Below are positions 11,951-38,110 of a stretch of 64,000 nucleotides of DNA, one piece after another. Location of the stretch: contig CM114271.1 in NCBI GenBank assembly GCA_050084515.1, positions 14,880,001-14,944,000 on the forward strand, read 5' to 3'. Below the pieces are notes generated by a model that saw only the letters and a program-made list of their open reading frames with translations, did not search any database and had not been told where the DNA came from. Every line of letters begins with the position of its first letter. Position 1 is the stretch's first letter. Source of the stretch: Blasia pusilla. Lineage: Eukaryota; Marchantiophyta; Marchantiopsida; Blasiales. Position numbers and translations under genes: made by a program.

Positions 11951-13133
11951 TGGCTTAGAAAAAGGAGATTCTTATGTTTATGGTGCCTCTTTTATGCGGG
12001 CCCAACTTTAGGAAAAGGAGGTAATAAATAAAAGATGACTTTATAAAAGTAAAGTAGTTGCTTTAATGAAAAGAAAAAGTAGTCTTGGTTGGTGGCTAGG
12101 TTAGTTGGGGTAATTTGGAAAATATCATGTGGATAAAAAAGGATATTTTGGAAGAGATAAGAGGAAATCTACTTGTGTCAAAATGTGATTGGCTAAGCCT
12201 TGAGAGGAAGCCATGTGGCACAAGATAAGATAAGCTCTATTTCGTACTCTTGTGGATCCCTTGTGAGTATATAAAGAGGAGGGACCTTCAAGGGTTCATC
12301 ACCTTCTATTCCACATCTTGAGTCTCTCGTGTCTTTCTTGAGTGTATGGCTTTGGGATTGCTTGCTCTTCCAATGAGAGTGGATCACCCCTCTTGGGAGA
12401 GTAACTTGATCATGGTCTATTCTTCGAGAGGTTTCTAGAGTGTGGTGTGTGTGTGTGGGGGGATGAGAGGTTTGTCACCGTAGAGGAGTTTAGTCATACT
12501 AAAATAGCGGATGTTTTGGCTTGTTACTTTCCCAATGAGAGTGGATTACCCCTCTTGGGAGAATAACTCATAAAACCCATTCTTGAGGAGAGTAGAGAAT
12601 GTCTGTCAAGCATGGATAGGGGTGGAGCACAGCCGTGCCCGACTTTCCTTTCCTCAATCCTTACCATGTCAAGGTACTCTTTGTAGATAGGCTTTGGTTC
12701 ACTCGCTATTTAGTTTATCACTTTGGTTGAGGCGTTCATGAACCAGGTCATGCAATCTCCAACTCCGGTGATTCTTCCTATCGTCACATATGGAAGGACA
12801 TGGGATTGTACTTTGTATGTCCTTATATAGCGATCCATGGATGTCAATAGGCCTGGTCAAGTAGGCTTTAACACTAGTTGTGATATCTTCCTCGTGTACA
12901 AACGTAAAATAGTTTATAGGGATTTTATAGTTAGGAATTTCGGGGTCCGATGTTACGAAGAAGTGATCGCCTCGGCACTTCCATTTGTGATACCTGTCGT
13001 GAGAGAATGGAGAGTGTACATCATAATTTTGTATTGAAAAAGGAGAACTTATTAGAGATTTCACCTTGCATCGACCGCATCTACCGTAGCTAGAAGGCCC
13101 GCCCTTGCTCGAAGAAAGATTCTCGACACGACA
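11951..13133 (+). repeat. Family-1 LTR, copy 3
   Basis: 1,183 bases starting TGGCTTAG and ending CACGACA, with a TATA box at 12268-12275. It abuts D1 methyltransferase sequence at 13134, giving a clean outer right edge. It is nearly identical to copy 1 apart from indels clustered at CHG sites, which indicates recent origin or recombination. Confidence 0.9.
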
Positions 13134-13980
13134 TCGCTCTCTCTCGTTGGGGTTGGGCTTCACCAACCGCTGAACCTGGTCCTCCCAAACTAAGCCAGGA
13201 TCGACCTCCTCGTATGCATGGGAAGCGGGAAAACTCACAAACGTGGGCAAGGCGGCCCGCGGCCTGCCTACCCTATTGACCACAGTCAACGGTGGTCGAT
13301 CATCGTGCCTCATTGCGTGTAATCGACGACCTGGATCCAAAATGGAATCCACTAAAAAATGGGAAGGGCGCTCCACTCTCGCATACGCCCTCCATAACAC
13401 CGCATGGGGCACCAAGTTGGTCCACCGTAGACGTGGGCGATGGGCTCTAGAACCTTCACTCGCCGCATCCAAGAACATTGCTGGACCGATCCAAGCACGC
13501 ATCTGATGAGCACTCGTCACCACCCGTGATCTAGAGTCTCCTAAGATCGGCACATTCTCCAAAATGTAGGCTGGAGAACGAGACTGGTGCTCCTGCAACT
13601 GCGGTAAAACCCTCAACCTCTCCCAAAACAACGAGGACCGAGTGTCAGCCAACCCGCTGCCTCATCCAGCACTCGATTGGCCCTGACATGGCCAACTGGA
13701 AATGACCAAATCAATGGTCCCTAGCCGCTCTAAGTCTGCGTCCCAACAACGAAATATCCCTCGGTAGGGAACTCTGGTATCCCTGTATTGCGGACGCAGA
13801 CAATAAGTCGGGAAAACGTAGGCGTAACTGCGCCACATGTCGTAGTGAGACACACCTTGCAACATCATCACTCTCCACATACAAGTACTGTTGTACTCGC
13901 ACTCCTGGCTGCAAAACAACAGCTAACCTTGTGCTAATCCCTCCAAAGAGATCTAACACTCGAATACCCTCCTATGGGGT
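13134..13980 (-). pseudogene. D1 DNMT3-like cytosine-5 methyltransferase domain (cut at its C-terminal end)
   Basis: Motifs appear in the unpermuted order of bacterial and DNMT3 enzymes: motif I RVLDLFGG (SAM binding, near 13950), motif IV IDLVISSWPCQGQ with the catalytic Pro-Cys (about 13690), motif VI ILENVP with Glu-Asn-Val (about 13560), motif VIII AHRPRLRWTN (about 13420). The following region, up to NERER, is cut off by the family-1 LTR. The match to the DNMT3 pattern (LF-G-G, G-PC, ENV, HR-R) is by family knowledge. It would transfer methyl groups from SAM to DNA cytosines. Two or more frameshifts and an internal stop disable this copy, although the catalytic motifs themselves are all intact. 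It lies between protease and RT in the polyprotein. Confidence 0.85.
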
Positions 13981-14700
13981 ACACCACACAATGGATGTGG
14001 TATCCAAGGGTGTCATCGAAGCACTCCCTGCTACTTCGTGTTCCTCACACCCATTACGCTCCGGTGCAAACGCCTCGCTCCACGCGGTCTGCACGTGCTC
14101 ATCTGCCAATCATCGAAGCTCTTGAGTCGAGCCCCACAACGGCACCTCTCCTCCACGGAATGATGCAACTACCATAACACTCCTCTCCATAGAAATGTCA
14201 GGAACGCGAGTATCCTCTGCATGGACATGTCCCTCAATCAAATCACTAGGCCAAGTGATGGCATTGCTAAATGCTGCTAAGGTCGCCATCTCTCATGGCC
14301 GTTGCTCGATCACTGCACCTGTGAATCAAACGGGTAATGAGCTAAGGCGCCCATCACATGACTACCATCCTCGTCTAGAGGACACTGACTCCTCCCAGTA
14401 ATCCAGGGAAAACCCCATCGGGTATAACATTGCTCCATCAACCAAGACATCGTAGGACTCTGCATCAGTCACTATCGCCTTGGCGCGCACCACGGACTCA
14501 TCTGTAGGATGTCCCGGGTGAATCTTCATCATGACCTCTTGTCGGGTGATATACTGTGTGGTACTTGCTCCACCCAAGGATGTCTGTATCCAGAATGGAC
14601 AACGCTCCACATCAGCTCTCGTCTTGCCCAATCCTCTGAATGACGCTTTCTCCAACATCAGGGGTTGCGCTCATGAATCCAACAAGACGCGCTGCGGACC
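13981..14700 (-). pseudogene. D1 protease and linker to methyltransferase
   Basis: The aspartic protease core is read as VLLDS-stop-AQPL near 14660-14690; D2 and D3 have LLDSGAQPL, so the Gly codon of the DSG loop is TGA here. Downstream comes AESYDVLVDGAMLYPMGF (a retropepsin C-terminal-like segment, about 14400-14460). A linker with no recognised domain then leads into the methyltransferase. Confidence 0.65.
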
Positions 14701-16920
14701 AAAAGCTCTACCTCCAGGACTCACTAACTGGAAGACCTCTCCTCGGTTATCCAACAACACAACATCAGGAGAAGTGATGGCATGCTCTATCGCGGGTCTA
14801 GCGGGCATCTCCGCCATCCTAGCAGCCGCAGCCTGCCATGAATCTGACGTGGACGGTCCGAGCATTCGCTCCAAGGGCACGTCCATCACCTCCTCTGCAA
14901 TCACCTCTAAACGTGATGCAGGAACTCCAACTCCGCGCTCACATAGCAAAGCGGCCAGCGGAAAAGCCTCGGCGGGCGTACCCCCCAACATTATAACATC
15001 GGAAGCAGAAAATAAAGTAGTGAGGTACACAACGGTGGCCGCCCCCAACAATGTGCTTGACACATGCCCCTCCTGAGCATCAACAATAGGAGTCGTCGCA
15101 CTCGCTTCTCCCATCGCCCTCCTTGCCTGCACACCAACAACATCACCAACTCTCAAGGAACTTTGATGAGGACCCATCGATGGGCTCCTCATCGCTTCGG
15201 ACAACATGAAAGACTGAGGAAGCCTAGTCCGTTTTCTCGCTTCCCCTCGCTGTGGATCCAACTCTACGGCTGCTCCATGTGTCACAACTGCGGCAGCCTC
15301 CATTTGGGCAACCCCGCACATCCAACCAGGATCCTCCAGATCTCTGGCTACTCCATATGATGTCGATGCCACGGATACGGTATCGAGTAACCTCAATTCC
15401 ATAGCGGCAATCTGCTCCTGATGCTGCTGTATCTGAGCAGCCATCTGAGCCTCACGTCCAACGTCTCCCTCAGCGCGTCTAGGTGGTGGTACTCTACCTC
15501 CTCCACGGACAGCTCCACCACCCTGTCGGGCAACTCCAGCTCCTCGTCCCCCAACGAGACCACCTGGTGCACGATCTCTAGGCCCACCCGGACCGGCTAC
15601 TCCCTCTGGTGCCCTCTCTAGCCCTTGGTCCGGACGTAACTCAGGATGTAAACTGAAACACCCGGCGCGTGTATGACCATACCTCTGAAAATAGTCACAC
15701 TGATAACCTCCTTGTGTAGCACCATCTCCTCCTCCATGTTGAGGCACACGTCCATGACCCTGACGAGTGCAATGGCGCTGATGATGGGCTCTACCACATG
15801 ACCAACAAGTAATAGTAGGCGGCTGCTGTTGAGCCGCATATGAAGGCGCAGGTCTCTGTGCCACGGGCTCCCGGTATCCTCCCTGAGCTCGTGGTGCCAC
15901 AGTTGACCTATCTCAGAGTCCACGTTGCTGCACAGGTGGTGCAGCCAATCGCGATTGCTCTCACCCAGAACCCATGGTTGCTACGTTGTCCTTCGCCATA
16001 TTGCGCTCAATATTCTTGACGGTCCTAAAAACATCTCTCAACGTAGGGGAGGTGTTCATAAGAAGCACCCCCTCTCGCATCCGTGGCTGCAGGGTCTGGT
16101 CCAGCATCGCGTACCATGACTGGATAGCCTGAGCCTCTGTCACCCCCTAAATGACGTTGATCAACCGATGCAAGCGAGTGTAAGCCTCACGTAAACTCTC
16201 ACCCCGACGCCTCTAGAAGTTGTGGATGCTCGCAACTTCTCCGTCCGTACCCCCTGGTAGCGCGCCCTCAACTCAACAAAGAACTCAACCACGGGGTTGA
16301 ACCTGGGATGAACTCGAATAGACGGTGCAACTGCTCCAGTGCGAGTGATCCCTCCTAAAACATCACTAGTGGAAGAGGAAGAAGCCTCTCCTCACTCCTC
16401 CTCCTCATCTGCGAATGGCTCCGTCCATGACATATAGTGTGGGTCGTAGTATAGTCGTCATGCCTCAATCTCCTGGGCATATTTGTGGGAAAACTCATGG
16501 TAATCCTCCATGGGTGCCCCCTCTAAATGCTGGAACATACCATTCCATGTTGTAAACGGGTTGAACTCTCTAGAGTTCTTGGCCCACTGGGAGTCGCACC
16601 AACTCCTAAACTCTACTATGAAATCGTGCAACTCAATCGTACCTACTGCACCTGAAAACCTACGCGGTCCTCTACCCCGATCGTCCATCTTGTACGCCCA
16701 ACTGGTAGGACCACTCACAATGTGTGGCGATGTGCTCACAAACTCCTCTACACCCTCCCCCTTGTTTGACGATGACACAGAAGGAGGTCGAGGTGGTCCC
16801 TGAAGTGAAGACCCTCGGAACCTCACGCCACTCCGCGTAAAACCTCTAGAGCTACTCTCGGGTTCACCACCTCGCCTCTCAAAGTCACGAGTGGACGCCG
16901 TGATGACCCTCGTGCCCTCC
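14701..16920 (-). pseudogene. D1 gag
   Basis: Gag is spread over several frames. The N-terminal half (about 16826-16458) includes a WCDSQWAKNSREFNPF segment conserved in all copies. The nucleocapsid part (15900-14701, 400 open codons) has two zinc knuckles: CWSCGRAHHQRHC, and a second in which one Cys is Phe (CDYFQRYGHTRAGC). A Gly/Arg-rich stretch and a coiled Gln-rich segment follow. It would package element RNA. Confidence 0.7.
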
Positions 16921-18736
16921 TCACCCGATCACTCTTGCCTCGCGAGTAATCCCTCAATCACTCATCCCAAACATGCGGCACTCGATCTACACTCGCCCTC
17001 CCCAAGACATGTAACGTGCGGCAATAAGCGGCGTGGTGCGGCAAATCGACCAGGCTATCATCTCATCGACAACCTACCCTCAACTCCCGACATCCCACAC
17101 AGGTCTATGTCCCCTAAACCACACACATAAATGATGCCCTCAGCATCCACACACCCAATATCCCCAAATAAACTACCCAAATCCCATAATCCTTCACACC
17201 TGCACCGTAAAGGACCAGAATGGGTAACCTGAACACATGTCGATGTTGCTCCTCAGCAACTGCAAATCTTAAGCCCAGCTCGCTCGTGGACACAACTCCT
17301 CCAATCAGCAAGTCATACTCCTCCCGTACTGACGTTGCTCAAAACTCCTCGATAGACGGTGCGGTTCAAGCGGAACGGTGCACGGCACGGTACCCGATCG
17401 TCGTTGAGCGGCTACCAATCACAACATAGCAGCATGAAATCAAAACTCAAACACTATAACAAGAAGTCATATGCCATCACAGGTTGATGACGGTGGCGGC
17501 CAAAACAAAGTACGTGATGGCGACGCAAGTCCGAGAATCAACGAACGTTGTGGAAGACCCTCCACTCCGTAACGGCGGCAATGGCAACCAAGGGTGGACA
17601 ACGGACGGTGGACCATTGACGGTGACGGTTGACCGTTGACTATGACTATGACGGCGACGGCCGCCGCCGGTGTGGCGGCTGGTTTAGGGTTTGCACAATC
17701 TAACCCTAAAAATTGCCTAGCAATGGCAGTTTTACAAGATTGACCATAACTTTTTGCTCGCAACTCCAAATTGCACACTATTTGTTGCATAGCCTGCACA
17801 GCTTCACAATCTAATCTAGCATCAAAAAATATTTGAAATCAAAAGTTCTAGTAAAAATTGACGGGGACTTTTGTAAAGCCCAAAGTCTCTTTCTTCTACC
17901 CAACATTCGGCAGCGCTTCCGCGCTGATTTCTCCCAACGAAAATGTAAAACTTGTGAAAAGAAAAATCAGAATGCTGCATGGTGCTCCCGAGAGCACCGA
18001 CGTGGGTAATCTTCCCACACACTCAAATTCTACCAACATTTGGGCAGCGCTTCCGCGCGCCACTCTCATGTACAAAAAAACGGTAAAGGAAAATAGCAAA
18101 CTGAATGACTCTTGCTCTCGTGAGCACTCCCATGATGAAGCAGGAAACACGGTCCCTAACCTCCAAACACAGCGAAACTCCAGCAAGCTCCCACATTGTA
18201 GCTCTCATTCTCTCTTTGTAAAGTACGATCTGATCTCTCTCGACACAATCTTACACCATAGCTCTCAAAGGTGTGCACTCTCTCTCATGTTAAACCAAAC
18301 CCACTCTCCTAATGAGAGGCTTGGGTTACATTCACAAGGCAAGGGACTATAGCTCTGCCGCCTCATGCCAAGAGGTTCAACAAACAGAGAATGAGCTCTC
18401 AAGCTCTCTCTCTCCTTGGGATATATACCCCTCCCCTCTCCCAAGCTCTCTCCATGGTAACCTATTCTCCCAAGTCACCTCCTTGGTTCTTGACCTGATG
18501 TAGGAGGTCAAGGGCCACTAACCAAAAATAGTAAGTCGATCATATAGTCAAAATGGTACTTACCTAAAATAGTAAGTTCCTCAATATGGCTCCAAATGAG
18601 CCAAAACGAATGGGGAACCCGCTCTCTCAGGTTTCCCGGGGCCTCACCTGGTCATCCTCGACCTCCTAGGCCTATCCTCCACTACTCTTGAAGACGCCTT
18701 ACTAGATCTCACCGATCTATCCTAAAGGACGTGACA
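16921..18736 (-). repeat. D1 5' leader (candidate 5' LTR plus untranslated region)
   Basis: Starts TGTCACG at 18736 and matches the leaders at 45204 and 50695. It contains a telobox (AAACCCTAAA on the minus strand, 17693-17702), a CCGTCA/ACGGTC-rich tract at about 17565-17665, and a TTGGTAGCCGC segment near 17410 that could be a primer site. No matching 3' LTR is present in the window, so LTR status is inferred only from the TG start and position. Confidence 0.6.
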
Positions 18737-20700
18737 TGGGAGTGAAATTGAGAGAATACTTGATTCAAGGGGCATGTAGTTTATAATAGCTTGAAAATTT
18801 AGTGTGAGGTGTGGATGTTAGAGTCTCTTTTTGGTGTTTAGAGAGTGGGTGAGAAGTAATACATGTCCAAGAAGATTAAGAAATGTGAGGAATATGTGCC
18901 ACATTCATGCAAACTACCAAGTTGCATGAGCGTTGCTTAAGTTGGAGGTACAAGTTGGTGTCAATCCAAGAATTTTGAACAATTGCAGATGGGGAAGTTT
19001 AATGTTAAGTCAAATGGTACAGGTGTTGTGAAAGGTGATTAGGTTGAGAAGGTGAGGAGAAATTGGATTTACTAGCTTAAATTTGGAGTATTTTGGGTTG
19101 ATGGCATAGTATTGTGGAGAGAAAGAGTTGAGAAAATTGTAGAAAACCTGCGGGTATAAGTTTAGATTTGGGAGAGATGTAGGCCTATACAATAAGTTTG
19201 CAAGTGATGAGAACTCCATCAATGTGTCCCACTTGCGTGAATTTGGTTTCCAAGGGGAAACCATCAAGTGGTATGACATATGGGCCATTGGAGAGTGCAA
19301 GACCATGGTAGGACCTTAGATCTAATACATTGTTGGAGGAGGTGAAAGAGATGTTTCAAGCGACTCTATCTTTTGCCATAGATATGGCCATGTTGGGTGT
19401 AGGGCTAGGGCTAGTGGATGTGTTCAATATTGGGACCACACTTAGTGAGATTTATGGCATGGCAACATCCTATTCTCAGTATGAAGGAGGGATGTAATGG
19501 TATCTCTTGGTGGGGAGATCATGGTGGAGACTTCGATGGCGATAGAGTTGAGTGTCACCTGGTAGGAGGCAGATACTCAAATGGAGGATTTTACATCAAA
19601 CCAAATGATCAAGCATATCTTAGCCAACCCCATAGTTGTCTTGTTGTACATCATCAAGGGATTTTTGTTTGTTTTTTGGGTGGACCCTTTAGTGTGGTTT
19701 ATCATCGAGAGTGTGTGCTTCATTAATCTAGACCCTAACATTTGATTTTGGTTTGGATAATAATTCTTGGATTGGGATTTCAGTATTCTAAGTTTAAGGG
19801 GTATTCATTTTAGATCCACACGACACTAGCTAGTTTGAATGTGCCACAATTCATGACCTCGAAGGAGTTGATTGTGAAGGTGCAGCCAAAGCATCGTATC
19901 AATGTTTCAATGGTGAGAGCTTGGGTGGTAGTGATTGGCATTGAGTTGTTTGATATGTTGGTTGGAGATGTTATTTTGCATACCACGAGGTTCATGTTGG
20001 ACTATGAGAGGATTCAACCTTGTATAGGCCAAATTAGTAGTCACAAGGTATTGAGTGTTGTGACCTATTGTTTAGTGGTGAGTTATGTTGGTGAATTGTA
20101 TTACCTTTAGTTGAAGGGTTATGGGTATGCTCAAAGATCCAAGCATAGGAATTGATTTGACTAGTAATACGTAACTTAGTATGCTCGCACCCTCATAGCT
20201 TGATGTGATTTTGTCCGGAAATTACATTAAGCTAATAGAGGAAATGCATTAGCCTAAAGCTCAACTATAAGAAATGCAAGTTTATTTCTAGTGAACAAAA
20301 TTGAATATTTAGGTCACACTATACTTATGTGCAAGAGAAGAAGGTTGAGACTATTGCACATATAATGTGCCCTACAAACATAAGTTGAGTAAATGTATCG
20401 ATAGGATTGGTAAACTATTACAAACGATGTATTAATAGATTATAGGTAATTACAAGGTTATTGACATTGTTGTGAGAGTGGACTAGAAGTGGCAAAACGA
20501 AAAGGACCTAAATAGAGCTTTTTAGGAGCTCAAAGATACATTGGCATCGAAGCCTACTTTGAAGACACGTTAGATTACTACCATTCCAATTTCTTATGGA
20601 TCTTACTGGCCAATGTCTAATTAAGTGAAGTTTGGAGGAGAATTGAGGTTTCTCGTTGAAAAGTGGGCCACAATGGGTGGAGAGACATTGCATCACATTC
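18737..20700 (+). mobile_element. Old gypsy relic
   Basis: Heavily decayed pol-like sequence. 19835-20110 reads like the retropepsin segment of the D family (VRAWVVVIGIELFDMLVGD ... FMLDYE). 20250-20420 resembles the region after the YxDD box (KKCKF ... KKVETIA ... NYYKR). 20515-20560 reads FQELKDTLASKPTL, an RNase H start. The order is plus strand and the divergence is far greater than among D1-D3, so this is an older related insertion. 18737-19800 shows no recognisable domain. Confidence 0.55.
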
Positions 20701-21706
20701 TTTGTGAAGTACGGACGCCATCACACGGCTCTCATTCTTGAGAGTGGCACTCGTTCACATATCTTGCATGGACATTCATGTACTAACAAGCTGATGACCA
20801 GATAGTCACCAAGTACAGCTTTGATGGTTGGTGATACCATTACATAAACAGTCAAAAATACAAAGACGAAGTGAGGTGTACAGGTTGTCTTGGCTATAAC
20901 TTTACATGTTGAGGTTACCAGGAGGTTTCAATTAGATGGGTGCCAGGATCCGGAAATGCATCACGGATTCAATGCATCGCAACATTTCTTCAGACACATC
21001 GGAATACAATCATTTCAACGACGGTAATAAGACATAAAATGATGAAGACAAAAATTTCACATCTCATCTTCTGCAGAAAATATTTAACATACTAGTAAAC
21101 CACTAACAGACTTCATTATATTAAATATTACTTTATGTTGACCGTGAAATTATATCCCCAAGTACTACCACTACCCATGACCCTAAAACTGCGTTGGATG
21201 TTGGATGGATGGAACAAGGTTTGACCAGCGTGTTCTCACAGATGAAGAAGACCTCAAGAGAATGCTTACTAATAAAAGCAAGCTGGCAGGGTATTTTGGT
21301 TGGCATAATACATCAATTGAAGGGAGCTTTTCTTGAGAACAAAATGGTCTCTGTGACAAGATTTCTACGCAGTTTCTGGGGCCTTAGGATTTTCTAAAAA
21401 AATCACGACAGAGCTTCAGGCACATCTCTCACTGAGCGGATTTCCACTAAACAGAGACCTAATTGGAGATTCCCAAGTGCATCGCACCAACCTCCCATCT
21501 ATCTAGAACTACATTTGATAAATGAATTAATCTTTCTACTGATATACACCTTCAAAATCTGGAGTATTGAATTGAATCACTCCAGGAAAACCTAGTGATG
21601 GGAGTATTGAACCTCTCCGCATGACATCAATTACTACTTTGTTGAGCCTGGGCCACACCTTAAAAGATGTGGGACTTGCAGAGTGCCTTGCCAGGGATGT
21701 GTCTAA
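20701..21706. other. Spacer and 3' flank of the CHD gene
   Basis: About 1 kb between the gypsy relic and the CHD stop codon. It likely contains the 3' untranslated region of the minus-strand gene. I see no convincing coding region or repeat. Confidence 0.4.
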
Positions 21707-36208
<14,502 letters not shown>

Positions 36209-38110
36209 TTTGATTCTATGTCGCCAATGGATCGACAACAGATACCTATGGAGGCAGTACTTCGCAAGTCATAGACCGAGTGCAAGGAGCGTCGATTCAC
36301 GATGCAGTCCCGGGAGAGGAGAGCGATTGAAACTCTCTCGAAAACAGCTCGATGGAGTTTTCGTAGCACCGAAATAAACGCATTGTTAGGAAAGACTCCG
36401 AGATAGTAACCTCTCCGACATGAAGGGGAAGCCGCGACGTCGAGGCCTCGGAACTGGTCGATATCAAAGCAATGATGAGCCGTTTCCAATGTGCATTCCG
36501 ATGACGAAACGCACTCACCTTTCGCGAGCTACAACGTTGCCGATCATGCGCACAGAAGAACTCCGACGCCTCGGACAAGGATTACTGTTTCCACTCCGTT
36601 ACGCAAGCAGAGTCCTGTTGCACCACCAGCAGCGTTAGCTTCCACTGAGAATCGAGGACAGCCGATCACGAACTCGATTGACCTGCGCTCTATCCCAAGA
36701 GGCTCACATTTCCTCGAGTATTGACAGCAGACATCCAAGCGCGTTCTCACTCGATATCGGTGCCGACGCAAATCTCCTACAGTGCCGTCCCAACCTCATT
36801 CCCTCCCTGCCCCGCTTCCTACCATCGGCGCCAAGCGCAGATCTCCCTCCCTCCAAAACAAAATCAATTACCCCTCCTGTCCCACCGTAGCGCCCACCCA
36901 TGCAGCAGACCCGCAGACGGCCGACGATGCACGCAAATGCCTGGCCTGGCCTCCCAAAATTCCCATGGAGATCCCCTCCCCTTCCCTTCGCTTAACCGAA
37001 CTCCCACAGCCCGGTACCGAGTTTACGTCATCCCCACTCACTCCCGCATCGCAGGCACAGGCACCAGCACCATCATCAACAACAACCCCCGCCCCGTCTC
37101 GGCTCCGTGCTCAGAGAGGCGGAAAAATTAAGCGGCAAGATCAAATTGCCCGACTCCACATGTGTCTCTCGCCCTCGTCCCTCCCGCACAAACCTATCCA
37201 AAAGCGCGCGATCGCTCCCGCACTTTTGAACCTCCTCTGTCCGTCTTCCTTCCTTTCCTTCCTTCCTTCCTTCCCTTCCTCGTTCATTTACTCGCGCTCT
37301 TCTGTCGGACCCTCGACAGAGAACCATGCCATTCCTTCCCCCGCACCTCGTTCAGATCCCAGCTACGGTACGTACGGCTACCCGACCTCTCTTCTCTCTT
37401 TCCTTCCTTCCTTCCTTCCGTCCGTCCGTCCGTCCCTCCCTCCCTCCCTAATAACTAGGGCGGGCATGGGACGGACATTCGCGTGACCTCACAGAGAGAG
37501 ATTCCATCTAATCTCTGGCGCCGTCAGATCGCCCATCGGACTGCGTTCCTGCAGCAGCGCGAACAGCTCTGTCCGTAGATGGGGCGTCGTACGTTGCCAT
37601 GGACCCCTCGGCCTACGGGGCCGAACCGAACCACGGCAAAGGTTAACTCCACGATTCTGTCATCCTCATGCGTGTCATTCTCCCAGTGGTGACAGGTTGC
37701 TCACGTGGGCTACCTCGGCTGTCGTTTCTGCGAGCGAGAGCGAGAGGAGGCGGAGGGATGGTTACCGCTCGAATTCTCCTCTGTACAAGAACTGACGCCA
37801 CTCCGGCCGGCTGTTCTCCGCTCGAAGTATCTCCACCCCCACTGTTCTCCTATCGAAAACCCCCTCGAGTGCGACTTACGTAACTGCAACCGAATGCTCC
37901 ACTATCCCGCGGAATCACTACTGTTCTCACTCCCCACCTCGCTTTCAAAGTGACCGCGGTTTACTGAACCGACACCTCAGCTCTTCGCACCCCGTCCCAA
38001 CGTCGCGGACCCACCGTGCCGTCCCTGTATCCAGTGAAGAGCGATACCCACAAGCGCGCTACACCGAAGAGGGCGATGACGACTGGACCGCCCCGAACTC
38101 CCGCTAATTT
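36209..38110. promoter_or_regulatory. Upstream region of the CHD gene (5' UTR and promoter, inferred)
   Basis: GC- and CT-rich sequence without a convincing gene. Open frames here (for example plus 36782-37486) are low-complexity Pro/Ser-rich and show no domain. It includes simple-repeat tracts at 37244-37280 and 37399-37449. It probably contains the 5' untranslated region and promoter of the minus-strand gene, and possibly a CT-rich core promoter, but no transcription start can be fixed. Confidence 0.4.
37399..37449. repeat. Tetranucleotide repeat changing from TTCC to GTCC to CTCC
   Basis: A run of TTCC units passes into GTCC units, then CTCC units, in one uninterrupted tract. A second imperfect TTCC tract lies at 37244-37280. 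Confidence 0.9.

Larger units (their letters stand above)
344..13133 (+). mobile_element. Family-1 Ty3/gypsy block: three LTRs and three internal segments
   Basis: The block reads: pol 3' fragment (344-1911), LTR (1912-3090), truncated internal region with gag (3091-4992), LTR lacking its first ~70 bases (4993-6075), longer internal region with gag, protease, RT, RNase H and integrase (6076-11950), LTR (11951-13133). The three internal segments and three LTRs are almost identical over long runs. The pattern is typical of unequal recombination between copies of one element plus deletions. The right end is clean: the LTR ends CACGACA directly against D1 methyltransferase sequence. The left end is a deletion joint. 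No copy encodes an intact polyprotein. Confidence 0.85.
13134..18736 (-). mobile_element. D1: Ty3/gypsy element with methyltransferase domain (5' two-thirds)
   Basis: On the minus strand from 18736: a leader starting TGTCACGTCC, gag, protease and a DNMT3-like domain, cut at 13134 by family 1 and resumed in part at 1-343. The element matches D2 (45204-50694 plus 59795-62682) and D3 (50695-59794) throughout. Frames are broken by stops and shifts but the domains are clear. Confidence 0.85.

Noticed and set aside
12699-13652. 317-codon minus-strand frame joining methyltransferase sequence to LTR sequence
   Set aside because: It is a chance fusion across the D1/family-1 LTR joint at 13133/13134, not a gene.
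14531-15076. 181-codon plus-strand frame
   Set aside because: Mirror frame of D1 gag/protease on the opposite strand.
17858-18352. 164-codon plus-strand frame in the D1 leader
   Set aside because: Antisense to the D1 leader, with no domain and not kept in the leaders of D2 or D3.
36209-36238. Upstream extension of the CHD first exon to 36238
   Set aside because: That start would be TTG; the first ATG in frame is at 36208, so it is used.
36782-37486. 234-codon plus-strand open frame upstream of the CHD gene
   Set aside because: Low-complexity Pro/Ser-rich translation of CT-rich repeats, with no domain; it overlaps other equally open frames.
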